Shown here: positions 1 through 13,552 of the stretch, piece by piece
Layout of the letters: every line of letters begins with the position of its first letter
How positions within the stretch are numbered: position 1 is the stretch's first letter
NCBI GenBank assembly: GCA_963693085.1
Contig: OY856411.1
Location: 1,347,744,550-1,347,808,549 of the forward strand
DNA length: 64,000 nucleotides
From: Alisma plantago-aquatica
Lineage: Eukaryota; Streptophyta; Magnoliopsida; Alismatales; Alismataceae
Direction: 5' to 3'
Translations under genes and position numbers: made by a program
Notes under the pieces: generated by a model
Databases searched by the model: none
What the model saw: the letters and a program-made list of their open reading frames with translations, nothing else
What the model was told of the DNA's origin: nothing

Positions 1-45
1 CTTCATGCTATAAAGTATAGCCCATAATTAGGGTTTCTTATACTC

Positions 46-187
46 CTTTACTTTATTTGAAATTGGGGTTTACTATTCACATCACATCACCCTAGTTTAG
101 GGTTTACTATTCACATCACATCACCCTAGATTAGGGTTTACTATTCACATCATATCACCCTAGATTAGGGTTTACTATTCACCCCAA
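46..187. repeat. 34-bp tandem repeat in A LTR
   Basis: A unit of about 34 bp begins GGTTTACTATTCACATCA and ends CACCCTAGATTAG. It occurs as three full copies plus a partial fourth. The matching place in the other LTR of this element (about 10247-10330) has one unit fewer, while the solo LTR A2 (about 38046-38168) has the longer form. The TTAGGGTTTA portions look telomere-like but do not form TTTAGGG arrays. Confidence 0.85.
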
Positions 188-649
188 GTAGGAGTGAGCA
201 TCAAAGTACCTTGAATTAAGGTTATTATGAATTAAGATCATACCATCATCATATATTAGGATTTCACCCATCAATGCCCTCAATTAGGGTTATGATTCAT
301 TAACCTTCATAATTAGGGTTTCATGATCTCACTATGATGGATCATACCCTAATTAGGAATTCATTCATATTGGAAGTCCACCACTTGATTATCATTCATG
401 TAGGAATTCTTTTCTCTCTCTCATCCTCTATAGGATGATATTTACTTCAGCCTTGATAAGGCTAAGTCAACTCAATCTTGAATAACAATTGACATCATGG
501 GTTATATCATTATCACCATGATTATTATAGCTTAACTATTTAAAGGGCACTAATCACCCTACCTCATTGGGATACAAACACTATAATCATCTTTGATTAC
601 ATCATGTATTAGTCAATTGATCAACTTGTCCTTTAACCACTTTAAGTAC

Positions 650-2020
650 CCATGCGGTTTTGGTTAATTATCCACCAAACGGTCTTGGTCACTTAGAGCC
701 CAAACGGTCTTGACCAAATCAGACCTCAAACGGTCTTGGTTGCATACTTGAAACCGTTTAGTAAAGTAGGTGGTGAAGACCGTTTGCCCAAAGTTGACTT
801 TTGAAACCATTTGCTAAAGTAACATTTTGAAAACGCATGAACTCAAATGGTTTGGGATCGTTTGTTCCCAAACGGTCTTGAGACTATTTTGACTCAAACA
901 GTCTTTAGACTGTTTGGTCCAAACCTCCTCAAAACCGCACAGACCAAAAAGGGTCCCAACCACTCCAATTAAATTATGGTTTCCAATGTTGGTTCCTTCA
1001 ACCATTGAATCTATGGAACTACTCATCAATTGGGCCTATCACCATGCTTCAATTGAGTTAATTAGGCAAACCTTAAACTGATTTGACCCTCAATTGATCA
1101 TCAATTAGGGTTTGAATCAGTTGGATTAGGGTTTGGAATCGATGATCCTTCAACATTAATCAATGTGAGATTGGTTACTTTGAAACCATTGAACCTTCAT
1201 CCAATTTAAACATGGCCTGACCCCAAACGGTCTTGAGGTCATTTGGATGACCTAAAAATGGTCTTGAGACCATTTTCCCATGTCAACATCAAAATCTAAG
1301 TCAACCAATTAGGGTTTGGACCATTGGATTGTTCACCAAACCAGCAATTGATTGCACTTCAACTTAGTACCTTTTGATCTTCAAACACCTAACCATAGTC
1401 AACCCTAGACCTCCAAACTGTCTTGGGTGACCCCCAAACGGTCTTGGGATCGTTTGGATAACCTCCAAACGGTCTTGAGACCATTTTCCCATCACATCAT
1501 CATTAACCATGTCATTCAATTAGAGTTTAGATCCTAGGATTGGTCATCAAATCAACAATTGATTGTACTTCAACTTAATATCTTTAGAACTTCAATTGCT
1601 CAACCATACCTAACCCTAAACCTCCAAATGATCTTGGGTGATCACCCAAAGGTCTTGAGACCATTTGGGTGATCCCCAAATGGTTTTGAAACCGTTTGGG
1701 TCAATCAACCCAAGTTTCTAACTTAATCATTCATGAAATCAGCACTCAACCCGATTAGGGTTTTGGTGATTGATTAACCATCAACTCATGAACCAATTAG
1801 AGTTAAATCAATTATAATTGATGGGTCATTAACTTAGATTATTTTCAAAAGATCTCCAAACGGTCAACCCTTGGTCAACGCCACCAAACGGTCTTGGGGA
1901 CCATTTGCTTCCATGCGGTTTGGGTGAAACCGTTTCATTCCAAACGGTTTGAAACCGTTTACTCCCAAACGGTTTGGGAAACCGTTTGAGCTCAGATTTG
2001 AAATCGTTTGGTAAAGTAGT
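650..2020. repeat. Palindrome-rich zone of A LTR (left A1 copy)
   Basis: This zone contains many inverted repeats based on AAACGGTCTTGAGACCGTTT and shorter AAACGGTTTGAAACCGTTT forms, separated by 20-150 bp of unique LTR sequence. Homologous zones are at about 10820-12160 (A1 right), 38650-40060 (A2), 20410-21000 (A3), 49370-50930 and 57360-58950 (A4). Many arms carry TG or CA where others carry CG, which is the pattern left by deamination of methylated cytosine. The function is unknown; binding of a dimeric protein or RNA hairpin formation are possible inferences. Confidence 0.85.
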
Positions 2021-3418
2021 TATTTAGATAATCATCTAAGATGATGTCATCGTCGTCCTCCTTCTTTCAACTAAGAACTATATCTATTCTTCATGGGAGT
2101 TTAAGCAAGAACTCAAAAGAGTATCAAAAGAAGAAAAGTAACCAATGATTATTAAAGAAAGAAGTGCAATACTAATGCTTAAGGGTTTGAGTTATAAAAC
2201 CCACCTCTAGAAATGATTCCAACTCCAAGATCCACGGCTTTAATTGTGGATGGAGTTCCAGCAACTGTCCAAGGTCCGTCCTTGAGCCTTTGGATGTGCA
2301 AGTTAGCTAGGATTGGAAATCGGGTGAAGAAAACTAAGAATTGACCATTGCTTTAGGGTTTTCACCATGAATCCGAGGTAGAAGATAATCAAAACCTTAC
2401 CAACAGGTTGTGTTCATCCTTCCCCTGCTCCTGAGATCTTCCTTGGTCGGCCAAATCAAGATGAGAATAGGAAACTAAGGAAACAATCCTTATGTGTATT
2501 TGGAAAAAGATAAGTATTAAGGATATGTATGGGATTTTCAAGGAAAGAGGAAAAAGATTTGTTTTCTTTAATTCCAAAATTATTTCCATCAAGTTCCCCT
2601 CCATTTCTTGGCCAAGAAGCCATCTTTTTTATCTTGCAAAACCTCTCCATTATCCAAAGATTAATGGAAAAGGAATTAAGCACCTTAAGGAGTTTTATAT
2701 TAATATCCAACTTTTAGTGGATAATACTTTAATATTATGTTAATGTGAGTGGCTTCCACTCAACCAAGATCTTTTTATACCCAAGCATGGAACAAGCTCG
2801 TCCAACACTATTGCAAACACATACTTCAACTTTTAGCTAAAGGTCTCCTTAATTAATTTATTTCTTTTTGCATTAAATTAAATTAAAGTTCCATTTATGC
2901 TTAAATTTTGATTATTTTAATGTCAAGATTCTCTCTCCTCCATGATAATTCAAATGAGGTAACCCTCTCATTTTCTTTGCTCTACTTGCTTCCAAGAAAC
3001 ATGAGAGACCCTCTAGAGGTGATATTTTGCATATTGAACCCTAGGTTTTGGGTAAATTGCACATTACACCAAAACTAGGTTTTAATGCACACAAATTGCT
3101 GTACAAGCTTTATCTTGATGCCCAAGCTTATGGAAACCATACCACTACATCATATTCATTCTTATGATGTCTCAACATTAGATGAACATATTATCATGTG
3201 CAGTTTGCAAGTTAACCCCTCAACTTGGGTAATTTGCACTTCATTCCAAAAGTAACAACACAATGTTTCAATATTATTAAATAAGCACTGAAATTAAAAT
3301 ATAAGTTCCTCAAAAGCTTTAATTGCAATTAAAAATATAAGGGCAAGCATCTAATCAACTTTATTAGGCAAAACACCTAGGGTTAGTAGATAACCCAGGT
3401 CAGGGATGTTACAAATTA

Positions 3419-3430
3419 TCCACCCCTTAC
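3419..3430 (-). other. A1 polypurine tract
   Basis: On the minus strand the sequence GTAAGGGGTGGA lies a few bases before the 3' LTR, where plus-strand DNA priming is expected. It is preceded by GGACGAAATCC, a stretch often seen ahead of the 3' LTR in plant chromovirus-type gypsy elements. A4 has a similar but weaker tract just above 52331. Confidence 0.7.
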
Positions 3431-3465
3431 AAGGATTTCGTCCCCAAAATCATTAACAAAACATT

Positions 3466-6400
3466 TTAAGAGAAAAGGGTAGGATATTTCCTCCTCATTT
3501 CTTCCTCTAGTTCCCATGTATCTTCTTCTATGCCACGATGATTCTAGAGGACTTTTACAAGACTAATGTCTTTCTTTTTCCGCTTCTTGATTCTTCTATC
3601 GAGAATCAACATAGGTCCTTCAACATAGGATATATCATCGTTCAATTCTACTTCCATAGGCTGCAGAACTGATTTTGTGTCAGGATGACATTTCCTTAGC
3701 ATGGAAATGTGGAACACTGGGTGTAACTTTTGCAGTCAGGTGGTAACTCCAGCTTATAAGCTACCTTTCCAACCCGTTCAATGATTAGATAAGGCCCCAT
3801 AAATCTAGGATCTAACTTTCCTTTCCTTCCAAATCTAAGAACCCCTTTCCAGGGTGAGACCTTAAGGTACACTCTGTCTCCAACCTAGAATTCTAAAGGT
3901 CTATGACGCTTATCAGCGTAAGATTTCTACCTATCATGTGTATTCTTTAACTGTTGTTGTATTATTTTAATCTTTTCGGTGGTCTGCTGCACGAGATCAG
4001 GACCCAAAAGTTGATATTCACCAGTTTCATACCAACATAGGGGAGATCTACAACGTCTACCATACAAGGCTTCATAAGGTGCCATGTCAATGCTATGTTG
4101 ATAGCTGTTGTTGTAGGCAAACTCTATCAAACTTAGATGTAGATCCCAACTTCCTATAAATTGGAGGACACATGCCCTGAGAAAGTCCTCCAAGGTTTGT
4201 ATAGTCCTTTTTTATTGTCCATCTGTCTGAGGATGAAATGTTGTACTAAACCTTAACTGTGTTCCTAAGGATTTATGAAGTTGCTCCCAAAAATGACTAG
4301 TAAATTGGGGACCTCTATTAGAAACAATGGTAACTGGGACCCCATGCAGTCACACTATCTCATCTACATATAACTGTGCCAGCTTCTCAGCAGAATAGGT
4401 TGTTTTGATAGGTAAGAAATGTGTTGTCTTAGTCAACCTATCAACTATTACCCAAATGGAATCATGACTTTTGGCTGTTATGGGTAAACCAACCACAAAA
4501 TCCATGGTTACATGATCCCACTTCCACTGTGGTATAGGCAAAGGCTGTAGTGTTCCTGTAGGCTTCTGGTGTTCAGCTTTAACTTGCAAACACACTGGAC
4601 ACCGCATAACAAACTCAGCAACATCCTTCTTCAAACCAGGCCACCAATACATATCTTTCAAGTTATGATACATCTTGGTACTTCCTGGATGCATAGCATA
4701 CATTGATGAATGAGCTTCTTCCAGTACTAACTTCCTTAAGTTATCAACATCAGGTACTATCATTCTACCATGATAACAGGCTACCTGATCATCCGAATCA
4801 TGGAAACCATCTCATTTCTCACTACCATACTTTAATCTAATCTACTGAACTACTGCATCAGCTTGTTGTGCTTCCTTAATCTGTTGTCTCAGAGTAGGTT
4901 TTATGTGCATCTCAGCTAACAACCCTGATAACAATGATACTCTTAACTGTACATTGTCTTGTCTTAAAGAGATAAGCATATCCCTCCTAGAGCACACCAA
5001 AGAATTCAGTTGTGGTTTATCAAGGGCTGGTGTTGCTGATTTCCTACTCAAAGCATCAGCAACCACATTAGCCTTCCATGGATGATAATTAATTGTACAA
5101 TCATAGTCCTTGATTAACTCCATCCAGCGGTGTTGCCTCGTGTTTAACTCACGCTGAGAAAAGATGTACTTTAGGCTCTTACGGTCTGTGAAAATCTGGA
5201 ATGTTTCTCCATAGAGGTAATTTCTCCAGATCTTCAAGGCATGGACTACAACAGCTAGTTCTAGATCATGTGTCGGATAATTCTCCTCATGTTTCTTAAG
5301 CTGTCGAGAAGAAAAAGAAATCACTTGTTTATCCTGCATTAACACAAATCCTAGTCCATTCTTAGAGGCATCACAGAAAACTATATACCCTTTCCCTTGC
5401 TCAGGTAGTATCAACACTGGTGCACTTGTCAACCTTTTCTTCAACAGTTGGAATGATTGTTGACACTTGTCATTCCAGACAAAAGGAACATCTTTCCTAG
5501 TTAACTTAGTCAAGGGTAAAGATATAGAACTGAAGTTCTTAATGAACCTCCTGTAATAGCTTGCCAACCCTAAGAAACTGTGAATCTCTGTTGGTGTCTT
5601 CGGTTGTTCCCATTGCAGGACATATTCCACCTTTTTAGGGTCAACACGTATACCTGAAGTAGATATTACGTGTCCAAGAAAAGAAACTTCTGGTAGCCAG
5701 AACTCACACTTGCTAAACTTAGCATATAACTTATGCTCTCTTAGCAAAGTTAGAGCCTGACGAAGATGTTGTTCGTGTTGCTGAGCATCTCTACTGTAGA
5801 TCAAGATGTCATCTATGAAGACAACAACACATTGATCAAGAAAAGGTCGAAAGATTCTATTCATGAGTTCCATAAATGCAGTTGGTGCATTAGTTAGTCC
5901 AAACGACATAACTGTGAACTCATAGTGACCATACCTTGTCCTAAAGGCAGACTTAGGTATGTCACCCTCCTTAATACGCAGCTCATGATATCCCGACCTT
6001 AAATCTATCTTTGAGAAGACAGTTGCACCACGCAACTGGTCAAAGAGATCATCAATCCTTGGCAAAGGATACTTATTCTTTATTGTTACTTTATTTAATT
6101 GCATGTAATCAATGCATAACCGCATCGATCCATCCTTCTTCTTAACAAAGAGGACCAGAGCACCCCAGGGTGTAGTTCTTGGTCAGATAAAAACCTTCTC
6201 AAGCAGTTCTTGCAGTTGTTTCTTGAGTTCTGCCATCTCAGCAGGTGCCATCCTATACGGTGTTTTTGCTATTGGTTGTGTGCCCGAGACTAGATTAATC
6301 TCAAAATCAATCTCTCGGGGCAAAGGTACACCTGGAAGTTCTTCAGGAAATACATCTTCAAATTCCCTGACTACAGGAATTTTAGCAGGATCAGAACTCT

Positions 6401-6941
6401 CCATTTTGGTATCTACCACATGGGCCAAGAATGCATAACATCCTTACCTCATCAGCTTCTCAGCTACCATAGCTGACACAAGGCAGGCTGGAAGAATCTT
6501 TCTGTCTCCTTGAAAGATCCATGTGTCACTATTTTCTGTGAACACAACCTGCTTGGATTCACAATCCAAGACAACCTTATACCTTTCTAAGGTATCCATC
6601 CCAAGGATTATATCAAACCCATGCATCTCAAATGGTATAAGATCCACTTGAATGTGATATTCAGAAAAGGAAAGAATGTATGGAGAACACACCTCCTGCA
6701 ACACAGCAAACCCCATCAAAGGAGTTTCTAACTTCAAACTCTCTGCCCTATGACCAACTATCATATTGCAGCCAAGAATCACTCTTCGAGTGATAAAGGA
6801 ATGTGTAGCACCTAGATCAATTAAAACAGATACGATGCAGGATGTAGACATATTAGAATAAAATAATTTCATCTGACATGTCACAACCCGAGGGTTGATC
6901 ACGGCATCAGGTGGATTCATTGCATAGAATCTCGCCATCAC
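3466..6941 (-). pseudogene. pol: A1 gypsy pol (protease, RT, RNase H, integrase, chromodomain), inactivated
   Basis: Reading on the minus strand, the order is aspartic protease, reverse transcriptase, RNase H, integrase, chromodomain, which is the Ty3/gypsy order. The protease (6941-6444) has LIDLGATHSF near 6810, with Leu where Ser or Thr normally follows the catalytic Asp. RT (about 6125-5400) has FIDDILIYS. RNase H follows with [10 protein letters not shown]. Integrase has an H-H-C-C region ending CPVC (near 4600), but the second core Asp is Asn in SNRGPQF and the Glu region is broken by a stop. The C-terminal chromodomain (about 3610-3470) has DTWELEEE. From 6941 to about 3927 the reading frame is constant but is interrupted by stops (near 6444, 6183, 4842, 4350, 3927), plus a frameshift near 3740 and a stop in the chromodomain. 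It is a clear relic of a chromovirus, most like the Tekay/Del group, and is not functional. Confidence 0.93.
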
Positions 6942-7059
6942 CTACGGTTGATTTAGTGCTCGATGACTGGGTGTCGATGATCCAACTCGGGACGCTTGTC
7001 CATGTCCTCTAGTGCCACCAAGAAACTGTCTCCTTTGAGAACCTTGCTGACTCTACCTC

Positions 7060-8089
7060 TGAGGTTGAGTCACACTTGCCTCTCGGGCTCTACAATCCTT
7101 CATCAGATGCCCCATCTTTCCACAGATGATCCTGTAACTGACACAAATGCTGAGTTGTGGGCTCCTTCTGGTGGTAAACTTTGTCCTCTACCCCTATTTG
7201 ACGTCCACTGCGTCTGGGTACTAAATCTAGGTGGTGGTGTAGGCACGGAAAACCTCAGTTTCTTGAAACCTTTGGATGAGGATCCTAGGAATTGGGGGTA
7301 CACCTTCTTGTTCTTGGTCTGTTGCTTCTCAGTCACAGACCTTTCTATCCTTCTAACAGACTCCACGAAAGTAGCAAATATTTCCCTATTCTCCAGAGCA
7401 GACACAGGGGTGGTCAACTCAGCATTTAATCCCTTCTCAAAACGTCGTATCCTCTCTTCATTTGTGGTTGCCATATGCGGACAGAACCGTAAAAGCTCCA
7501 TGAACTTAGCCTCGTACTCACTAATGTTCATCGGTCCTTGCCTTAACCTCTCAAACTGAGAGATTTTCTCATCCAGAAATGTCTTAGGAAAGTATTTGTT
7601 GACAAATTCTCATCAAAATACTTCCCATTTGATCTCCACACCTGGCCTTTTCCCCTCCTCTATGGTCCATCAGTGACCAGCACTCCCCTTAAGAAGGTAT
7701 ACAACATGTCTAACCTTCTCGGCTTCTGGGATGTTTAGGATTCTAAAGGCCTTCTCTAACTTAGTTAGCCACATGTCAGCATCTTTTGGGTCAGCTGTCC
7801 CAACATATTCTGTGGCTCCAACCCGGCGTAGTCATTCAAACGTCTTGTTGGCTCCCTATCTTTCATCATGGGAAGGTGCCCTAGGTGTAGGTATTGGCCT
7901 CCTATCAGTCATATGTGTCATGGCAGTTATAAACTGCCTAAACATGGCTTGGAAGGTTGGGTTCCCCATGTCAGCTGGATTGAACTGGGGTGGTTCAGGC
8001 ACATGTTCCTCCCTTCCTTGGTCTCTTGCACCTCCTCCGGATGCAGCGACACTACTTTCAGCAACATGTTCATCATGTGATCCAGACAA
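7060..8089 (-). pseudogene. gag: A1 gypsy gag, inactivated
   Basis: The start at 8089 (MSGSHDEHVAES) lies about 120 bp after the primer-binding site. The first block ends in a stop at 7856. The next part (7855-7540) still shows the retrotransposon gag core in a shifted frame, with a TGG-to-TGA change in the conserved GHWW-like site. The block 7531-7103 is open and includes FMELLRFCP and RFEKGLN, typical of gypsy capsid. The zinc knuckle (about 7138-7090) is out of frame with the preceding block and retains C-x4-H-x4-C (CGKMGHLMKDC) while lacking the first Cys. It encodes a capsid/nucleocapsid relic and cannot make a full protein. The same N-terminus recurs in A4 at 54318. Confidence 0.88.
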
Positions 8090-8206
8090 CTTTAGTTTTC
8101 TCTTCTCCTCCTATATGAGCAGAAGACACTATCAGATAGATTGGAAAACACTAGAACAGACTCAACAACCTTAGTCCTATGTCTCTGTAGACTCAGCGAA
8201 CCTAGA

Positions 8207-8218
8207 GCTCTGATACCA
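8207..8218 (-). other. A1 primer-binding site (initiator tRNA-Met)
   Basis: On the minus strand this reads TGGTATCAGAGC, the standard plant retroelement site complementary to the 3' end of initiator tRNA-Met. It lies six bases inside the 5' LTR end at 8225. The same site occurs in A4, B and D. Confidence 0.95.
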
Positions 8219-8224
8219 CTTGAT

Positions 8225-11200
8225 TGTGACGTCTGACTTGAGAAAAAGAGATTAACTAAAGCGGAAGCAAATTATTAGCAGCGGAATTACTGTAAATCAC
8301 TAAAAATTAAAACTTTTTATAAAGAGATCCACAAACTGTAAAACTCTTTCATAAAGAACCAAAGTAAGTTATTTACATTCTGATACATCTCTATATCATC
8401 TCATCTTGAGAGTCATATCATTGACTGCCCTTTAAACTATACAAAAGCAGTATACAAAAATCTCAAGTCATCAAGCCAAAAATCTCATATTTATATCAAA
8501 CCATCTACTGACTCCTAGGACCTGAGAGTACAGAGACGACACATAGGACTTTCTATATACATGATGTGACAGACAATGTCTCCACCTGAGGATCACTGAT
8601 GTCCTTGTTGTTGTTGATGATGTTGTTGTGGTTGTTATTGATGCTCACCCACTGAAGGGTTTCTTCTTCCTCGACATCTACCTAAAAAGTTGAATCCCTC
8701 GGTGGTGAGACAATTGAATAATTGTCCCAGTGAGAGATATAACTCTCTGCCAGAAACATTGTTATTCCAGATAAAATAATAACACTGAGCAGTAGAATTA
8801 TAATTATTCAGCAGCAGGAAATTCATTGAATAAACTAAGTAGAGCATTATTCTTTATACAGTGCATTTCAATTATAACTTGATAAAGCAGAAAGTTATTT
8901 ATTCAATAAGGAATATGAAGAACATGTATATCATTTATCCAACCAGGACAATAATAGGTAATGTATCATCAATCATTGATTCTCGTAATTCAACCCTAAG
9001 CAAATATGCTACACGGCTGATTACGTTTTACAATCATACTTATGGCCTAAGGAGATGAGGTATACCGCTCATACTCCAACTGACCATTGCGAAATCGAAA
9101 TTGGTACCATACATAGGTCAATAGAAGAGCTAGATTCCCATGACCTCATCTTCCTCAGTCAGTGTGAGGGACAACATGCAGGACATCTCGTGTCTCTGCC
9201 AAATAGCTTTCCAGGGTATACTAGAAACTTCGGTATTAGAGTTACAGTGGCATGTTGTACTCTCTTCGCAATCGAGAGATTTCTTATTTATCTCACATTG
9301 ATTCAGCATTAACATCATCATCGGGAGATTAGTGATACATCATCCCGGCATATACATATAATGAAGGATTGAGAGATTTAATGTTTATCTCACATCAATT
9401 CCTCCATCAGAGTGTAAGGATATTCATGCCCATAACCCCCACATACTCAAAAGTATGCTCTCCAGGAGTTCCCTTAGGAAAACCTGTTTCACCATCACCT
9501 AACTACTGACGATGATGGATCTATGGTCAGGGCTCTACATGATATCATTTCACTTGATTATTTAAGTACATTACAACATTCTTTTAGCATCAGGCATGTT
9601 TTCAAAGATAAACCATTATATTGCTATAAAGATAGAGTACTACTTTTATCAAGTTCATTTCACAACTTTATTAACATTGGGAACTCAATCCCTAATCATC
9701 TCATCATCATGATTCCATAATATGGGTGTTCAAACCCTTAGATCATCAAAATACTTGTTACCACTTTGACCGGTAACATAATGCCATCAAGTCATGTAAC
9801 AGTGTAAACATGATAATTGTAATGCAGGTATTTCACATGGCTCTTACAGCCTATCAATCTCTTTTGTCACCTTTTACTAGGCAACATAGAATATCATTGC
9901 TTACAAAGCTCATAAAGTACTTTCAATAAAAAAGGCATCATAGCTCTTACCTGGATATGCTCAATAATTCATAAAACCTACATGATTAGTACAGATGATA
10001 ACAGATACATCCATTTCATATCATCACAATGCAAAACAATGATATCATCTTTAATCAAGGAATACACCATTATTCCCTTGCTAGGGTTAGGGTTTCCCTT
10101 TTCAATTCAATTACGGTTAATCATCCCCTTTATCTCAAATAGGATTAATGACTCATCATGTAATTATCCAACCTTAGAGCTTCATGCTATAAAGTATAGC
10201 CCAGAATTAGGGTTTCTTATATTCCTTTACTTTATTTGAAATTGGGGTTTACTATTCACATCACATCACCCTAGTTTAGGGTTTACTATTCACATCACAT
10301 CACCCTAGATTAGGGTTTACTATTCACCCCCAAGTAGGAGTGAGCATCAAAGTACCTTGAATTAAGGTTTATCATGTTATCATTATGAATTAAGATCATA
10401 CCATCATCATATATTAGGATTTCACCCATCAATGCCCTCAGTGAGGGTTATGATTCATTAACCTTCATAATTAGGGTTTCATGATCTCACTATGATGGAT
10501 CATACCCTAATTAGGCATTCATTCATATTGGAAGTCCACCACTTGATTATCATTCATGTAGGAATTCTTTTCTCTCTCTCATCCTCTATAAGATGATATT
10601 TACTTCAGCCTTGATAAGGCTAAGTCAACTCAATCTTGAAGAAGAATTGACATCATGGGTTATATCATTATCACCATGATTATTAAAGCTTAATTATTTA
10701 AAGGGCACTAATCACCCTACCTCATTAGGATACAAACACTATAATCATCTTTGATTACATCATGTATTAGTCAATTGATCAACTTCTCCTTTAACCACTT
10801 TAAGTACCCATGCGATTTTGGTTAATTATCCACCAAACGGTCTTGGTCACTTAGACCCCAAATCATCTTGACCAAATCAGACCTCAAACGGTCTTGGTTG
10901 CATACTTGAAACCATTTAGTAAAGTAGGTGGTGAAGACTGTTTGCCCAAAGTTGACTTTTGAGACCGTTTGCGAAAGTAACATTTTGAAAGCGCATGAAC
11001 TCAAATGGTTTGGGATCATTTGGTCCCAACCGGTCTTGAGACCATTTTCACTCAAACGGTCTTAAGACCATTTGTTCCAAACCTCCTCAAAACTGCAAGG
11101 ACCAAAAAGGGTCCCAACCACTCCAATTAAATTAGGGTTTCCAATGTTGGTTCCTTCAACCATTGAATCTATGGAACTACTCATCAATTGGGCCTATCAC

Positions 11201-13552
11201 CATGCTTCAATTGAGTTAATTAGGTCAACCTTCAACTGATTTGGCCCTCAATTGATCATCAATTAGGGTTTGAATCAGTTGGATTAGGGTTTGGAATCGA
11301 TGATCCTTCAACATTAATAAATGTGAGATTGGTTACTTTGAAACCATTGAACCTTCATCCAATTTAAACATGACATGACCCCAAACGGTCTTGAGGTCAT
11401 TTGGATGACCTCCAAATGGTCTTGATACCATTTTCCCATGTCAACATCAAAATCCAAGTCAACCAATTAGGGTTTGGACCATTGGATTGTTCACCAAACC
11501 AACAATAGATTGCACTGCAACTTAGTACCTTTAGATCTTCAAACATCTAACCATAGTCAACCCTAGACCTCCAAATGGTCTTGGGATCATTTGGATAACC
11601 TCCAAACGGTTTTGAGACCGTTTTCCCATCACATCATCATTAACCATGTCATTCAATTAGAGTTTAGATCCTAGGATTGGTCACCAAATCAGCAATTGAT
11701 TGTACTTCAACTTAATATCTTTGGATCTTCAATTGCTCAACCATACCTAACCCTAAACCACAAAATGGTCTTGGGTGATCACCAAACGGTCTTGAGACCA
11801 TTTGGGTGATCCCCAAATGGTTTTGAAACCGTTTGGGTCAATCAACCCAAGTTTCTAACTTAATCATTCATGAAATCAGCACTCAACCCGATTAGGGTTT
11901 TGGTGATTGATTGACCTTCAACTCATGAACCAATTGGAGTTAATCAATTATAATTGATGGGTCATAAACTTAGATTATTTTCAACAGATCTCCAAATGTT
12001 CAACCCTTTGTCAATGCCACCAAACGGTCTTGGGGACCGTTTGCTTCCATTCGGTGTGGGTGAAACCGTTTCATTCCAAACGGTTTGAAACCGTTTACTC
12101 CCAAATGGTTTGGGAAACTGTTTGAGCTATGATTTGAAAATGTTTTGTTAAAGTAGTTCTTTAGATAATCATCTAAGATGATGTCATCATCGTCCTCCTT
12201 CGTTCAACCAAGAACTTTTGCTATTCTTCATGGGAGTTTAAGCAAGAACTCAAAAGAGTATCAAAAGAAGAAAAGTAACCAACGATTATTAAAGAAAGAA
12301 GTGCAATACTAATGCTTAAGGGTTTGAGTCATAAAACCCGCCTCTAGAACTGATCCCAAGCTCCACAATCCACATATTTAATGGTGGATGGAGTTCTAGC
12401 AACTGTCCAAGGTCCGTCCTTGAGCCTTTGGATGTGCAAGTTAGCTAGGATTGGAAATTGGGTGAAGAAATCCAAGAATTAACCATTGCTTTAGGGTTTT
12501 CACCATGAATCTGAGGTAGAAGATGATCAAAACCTTACCAACAGGTTGTGTTCATCCTTCCCCTGATCCTGACCTCTTCCTTGGTTGGTAAAAGCAAGAT
12601 GAGAAGAGTAAACTAAGGAAACAATCCTTATGTGTATTTGGAAAAAGATAAGTATTAAGGATATGTATGGGATTTTCAAGGAAAGAGGAAAAAGATTTAT
12701 TTTCTTTAATTCCAAAATTATTTCCACCAAGTTCCCCTCCATTTCTTGGACATGAAGCCATATTATTTATCTTTCAAAACCTCTCCATTATCCAAAGATT
12801 AATGGAAAAGGAATTAAGCACCTTAAGGAGTTTTATATTAATATCCAACTTTTAGTGGATAATACTTTAATATTATGTTAATGTGAGTGGCTTCCACTCA
12901 ACCAAGATATTTTTGTTACCAAGCATGGCACAAGCTCATCCAACACTATTTCAAACACATCCTTCAACTTTTAGCTAAAGGGATCCTTAATTAATTTATT
13001 TCTTTTTGCATTAAATTAAATTAAAGTTCCATTTATGCTTAAATCTTGATTATTTTAATGTCAAGATTCTCTCTCCTCTGTGATAATTCAAATGAGGCGC
13101 CCCTCTAATTTTATTTGCTCTACTTGATGCCAAGAAAAATTAGAGACCCTCTAGAGGTGATATTTTGCATATTGAACCCTAGGTTTTGGGTAAATTGCAC
13201 ATTACACCAAAACTACGTTTTAATGCACAAGGACTTCTCTACAAGATTTATCTTGATTCCCAAGCTTGTGGAAACCATACCACTACATCATATTCATTCT
13301 TATGATGTCTCAACATCATAGGAACATCTTATCATGTGCAATTTGCAAGTTAGCCCCTCAACTTGGGTAATTTGCACTTCATTCCAAAAGTAACAACACA
13401 ATGTTTCAACATTATTCAAAAAGGACTGAAATTAAAAAAATAAGTTCCTCAAAAGCTTTAATTACATTTCAAAAGATAAGGGAAAACATATAATCAACTT
13501 TATTAGGAAAAACACCTAGGGTTAGTACATAACCCAGGTCGGGGATGTTACA
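8225..13552 (-). mobile_element. A1 element 5' LTR (5.3 kb)
   Basis: This complete LTR runs from TGTGACGTC to GGGATGTTACA as read on the plus strand. At 5,328 bp it is unusually long. It is the 5' LTR because the primer site adjoins its low-coordinate end. It matches 1-3413 closely in the shared part but has one fewer 34-bp unit near 10250 and lacks about 21 bp of palindrome-bearing sequence present at about 1414-1434. The right flank (from 13553) is the interior of the copia LTR B, so A1 inserted into B. The other flank is outside the window, so the target duplication cannot be checked. Confidence 0.93.
12537..12538 (-). promoter_or_regulatory. Splice-donor-like site conserved in A LTRs
   Basis: On the minus strand the context is CTGTTG|GTAAGG. 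The same site occurs at 2399-2400, 40433-40434, 51321-51322 and 59341-59342; it is decayed in A3 near 20098. In A4 it lies about 150 bp downstream of a TATA-like TTATAAAAG on the minus strand (near 51470). Splicing from here would remove most of the palindrome-rich LTR from the leader RNA. This is inference from sequence alone. Confidence 0.4.

Larger units (their letters stand above)
1..3413 (-). mobile_element. A1 element 3' LTR, cut by the window edge
   Basis: This is the left-hand LTR of the gypsy element A1; since A1 reads on the minus strand, it is the 3' LTR. It aligns base for base with 10181-13552 of the other LTR and ends in the same GGGATGTTACA boundary at 3413. About 2 kb of the LTR lies outside the window. 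It holds a short tandem repeat near position 50, a palindrome-rich zone at about 650-2020, and a splice-donor-like site at 2399-2400 on the minus strand. Small open frames here, such as 2389-2604, are copied in other A LTRs and show no protein domain. Confidence 0.93.

Noticed and set aside
46..187. Interstitial telomere-like sequence (TTAGGGTTTA, CCCTAGATTAG)
   Set aside because: The unit is a 34-bp LTR repeat; there is no run of the 7-bp plant telomere repeat, and it recurs at the same place in other A LTRs.
2389..2604. 71-codon minus-strand frame conserved in A LTRs (also at 12527-12742)
   Set aside because: Conservation between the two LTRs of one element is expected from duplication; the frame is broken in A2 and absent in A4, with no domain.
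4903..7559. Plus-strand frames within A1 (for example 6996-7559)
   Set aside because: They are antisense to clear gag and pol homology on the minus strand.
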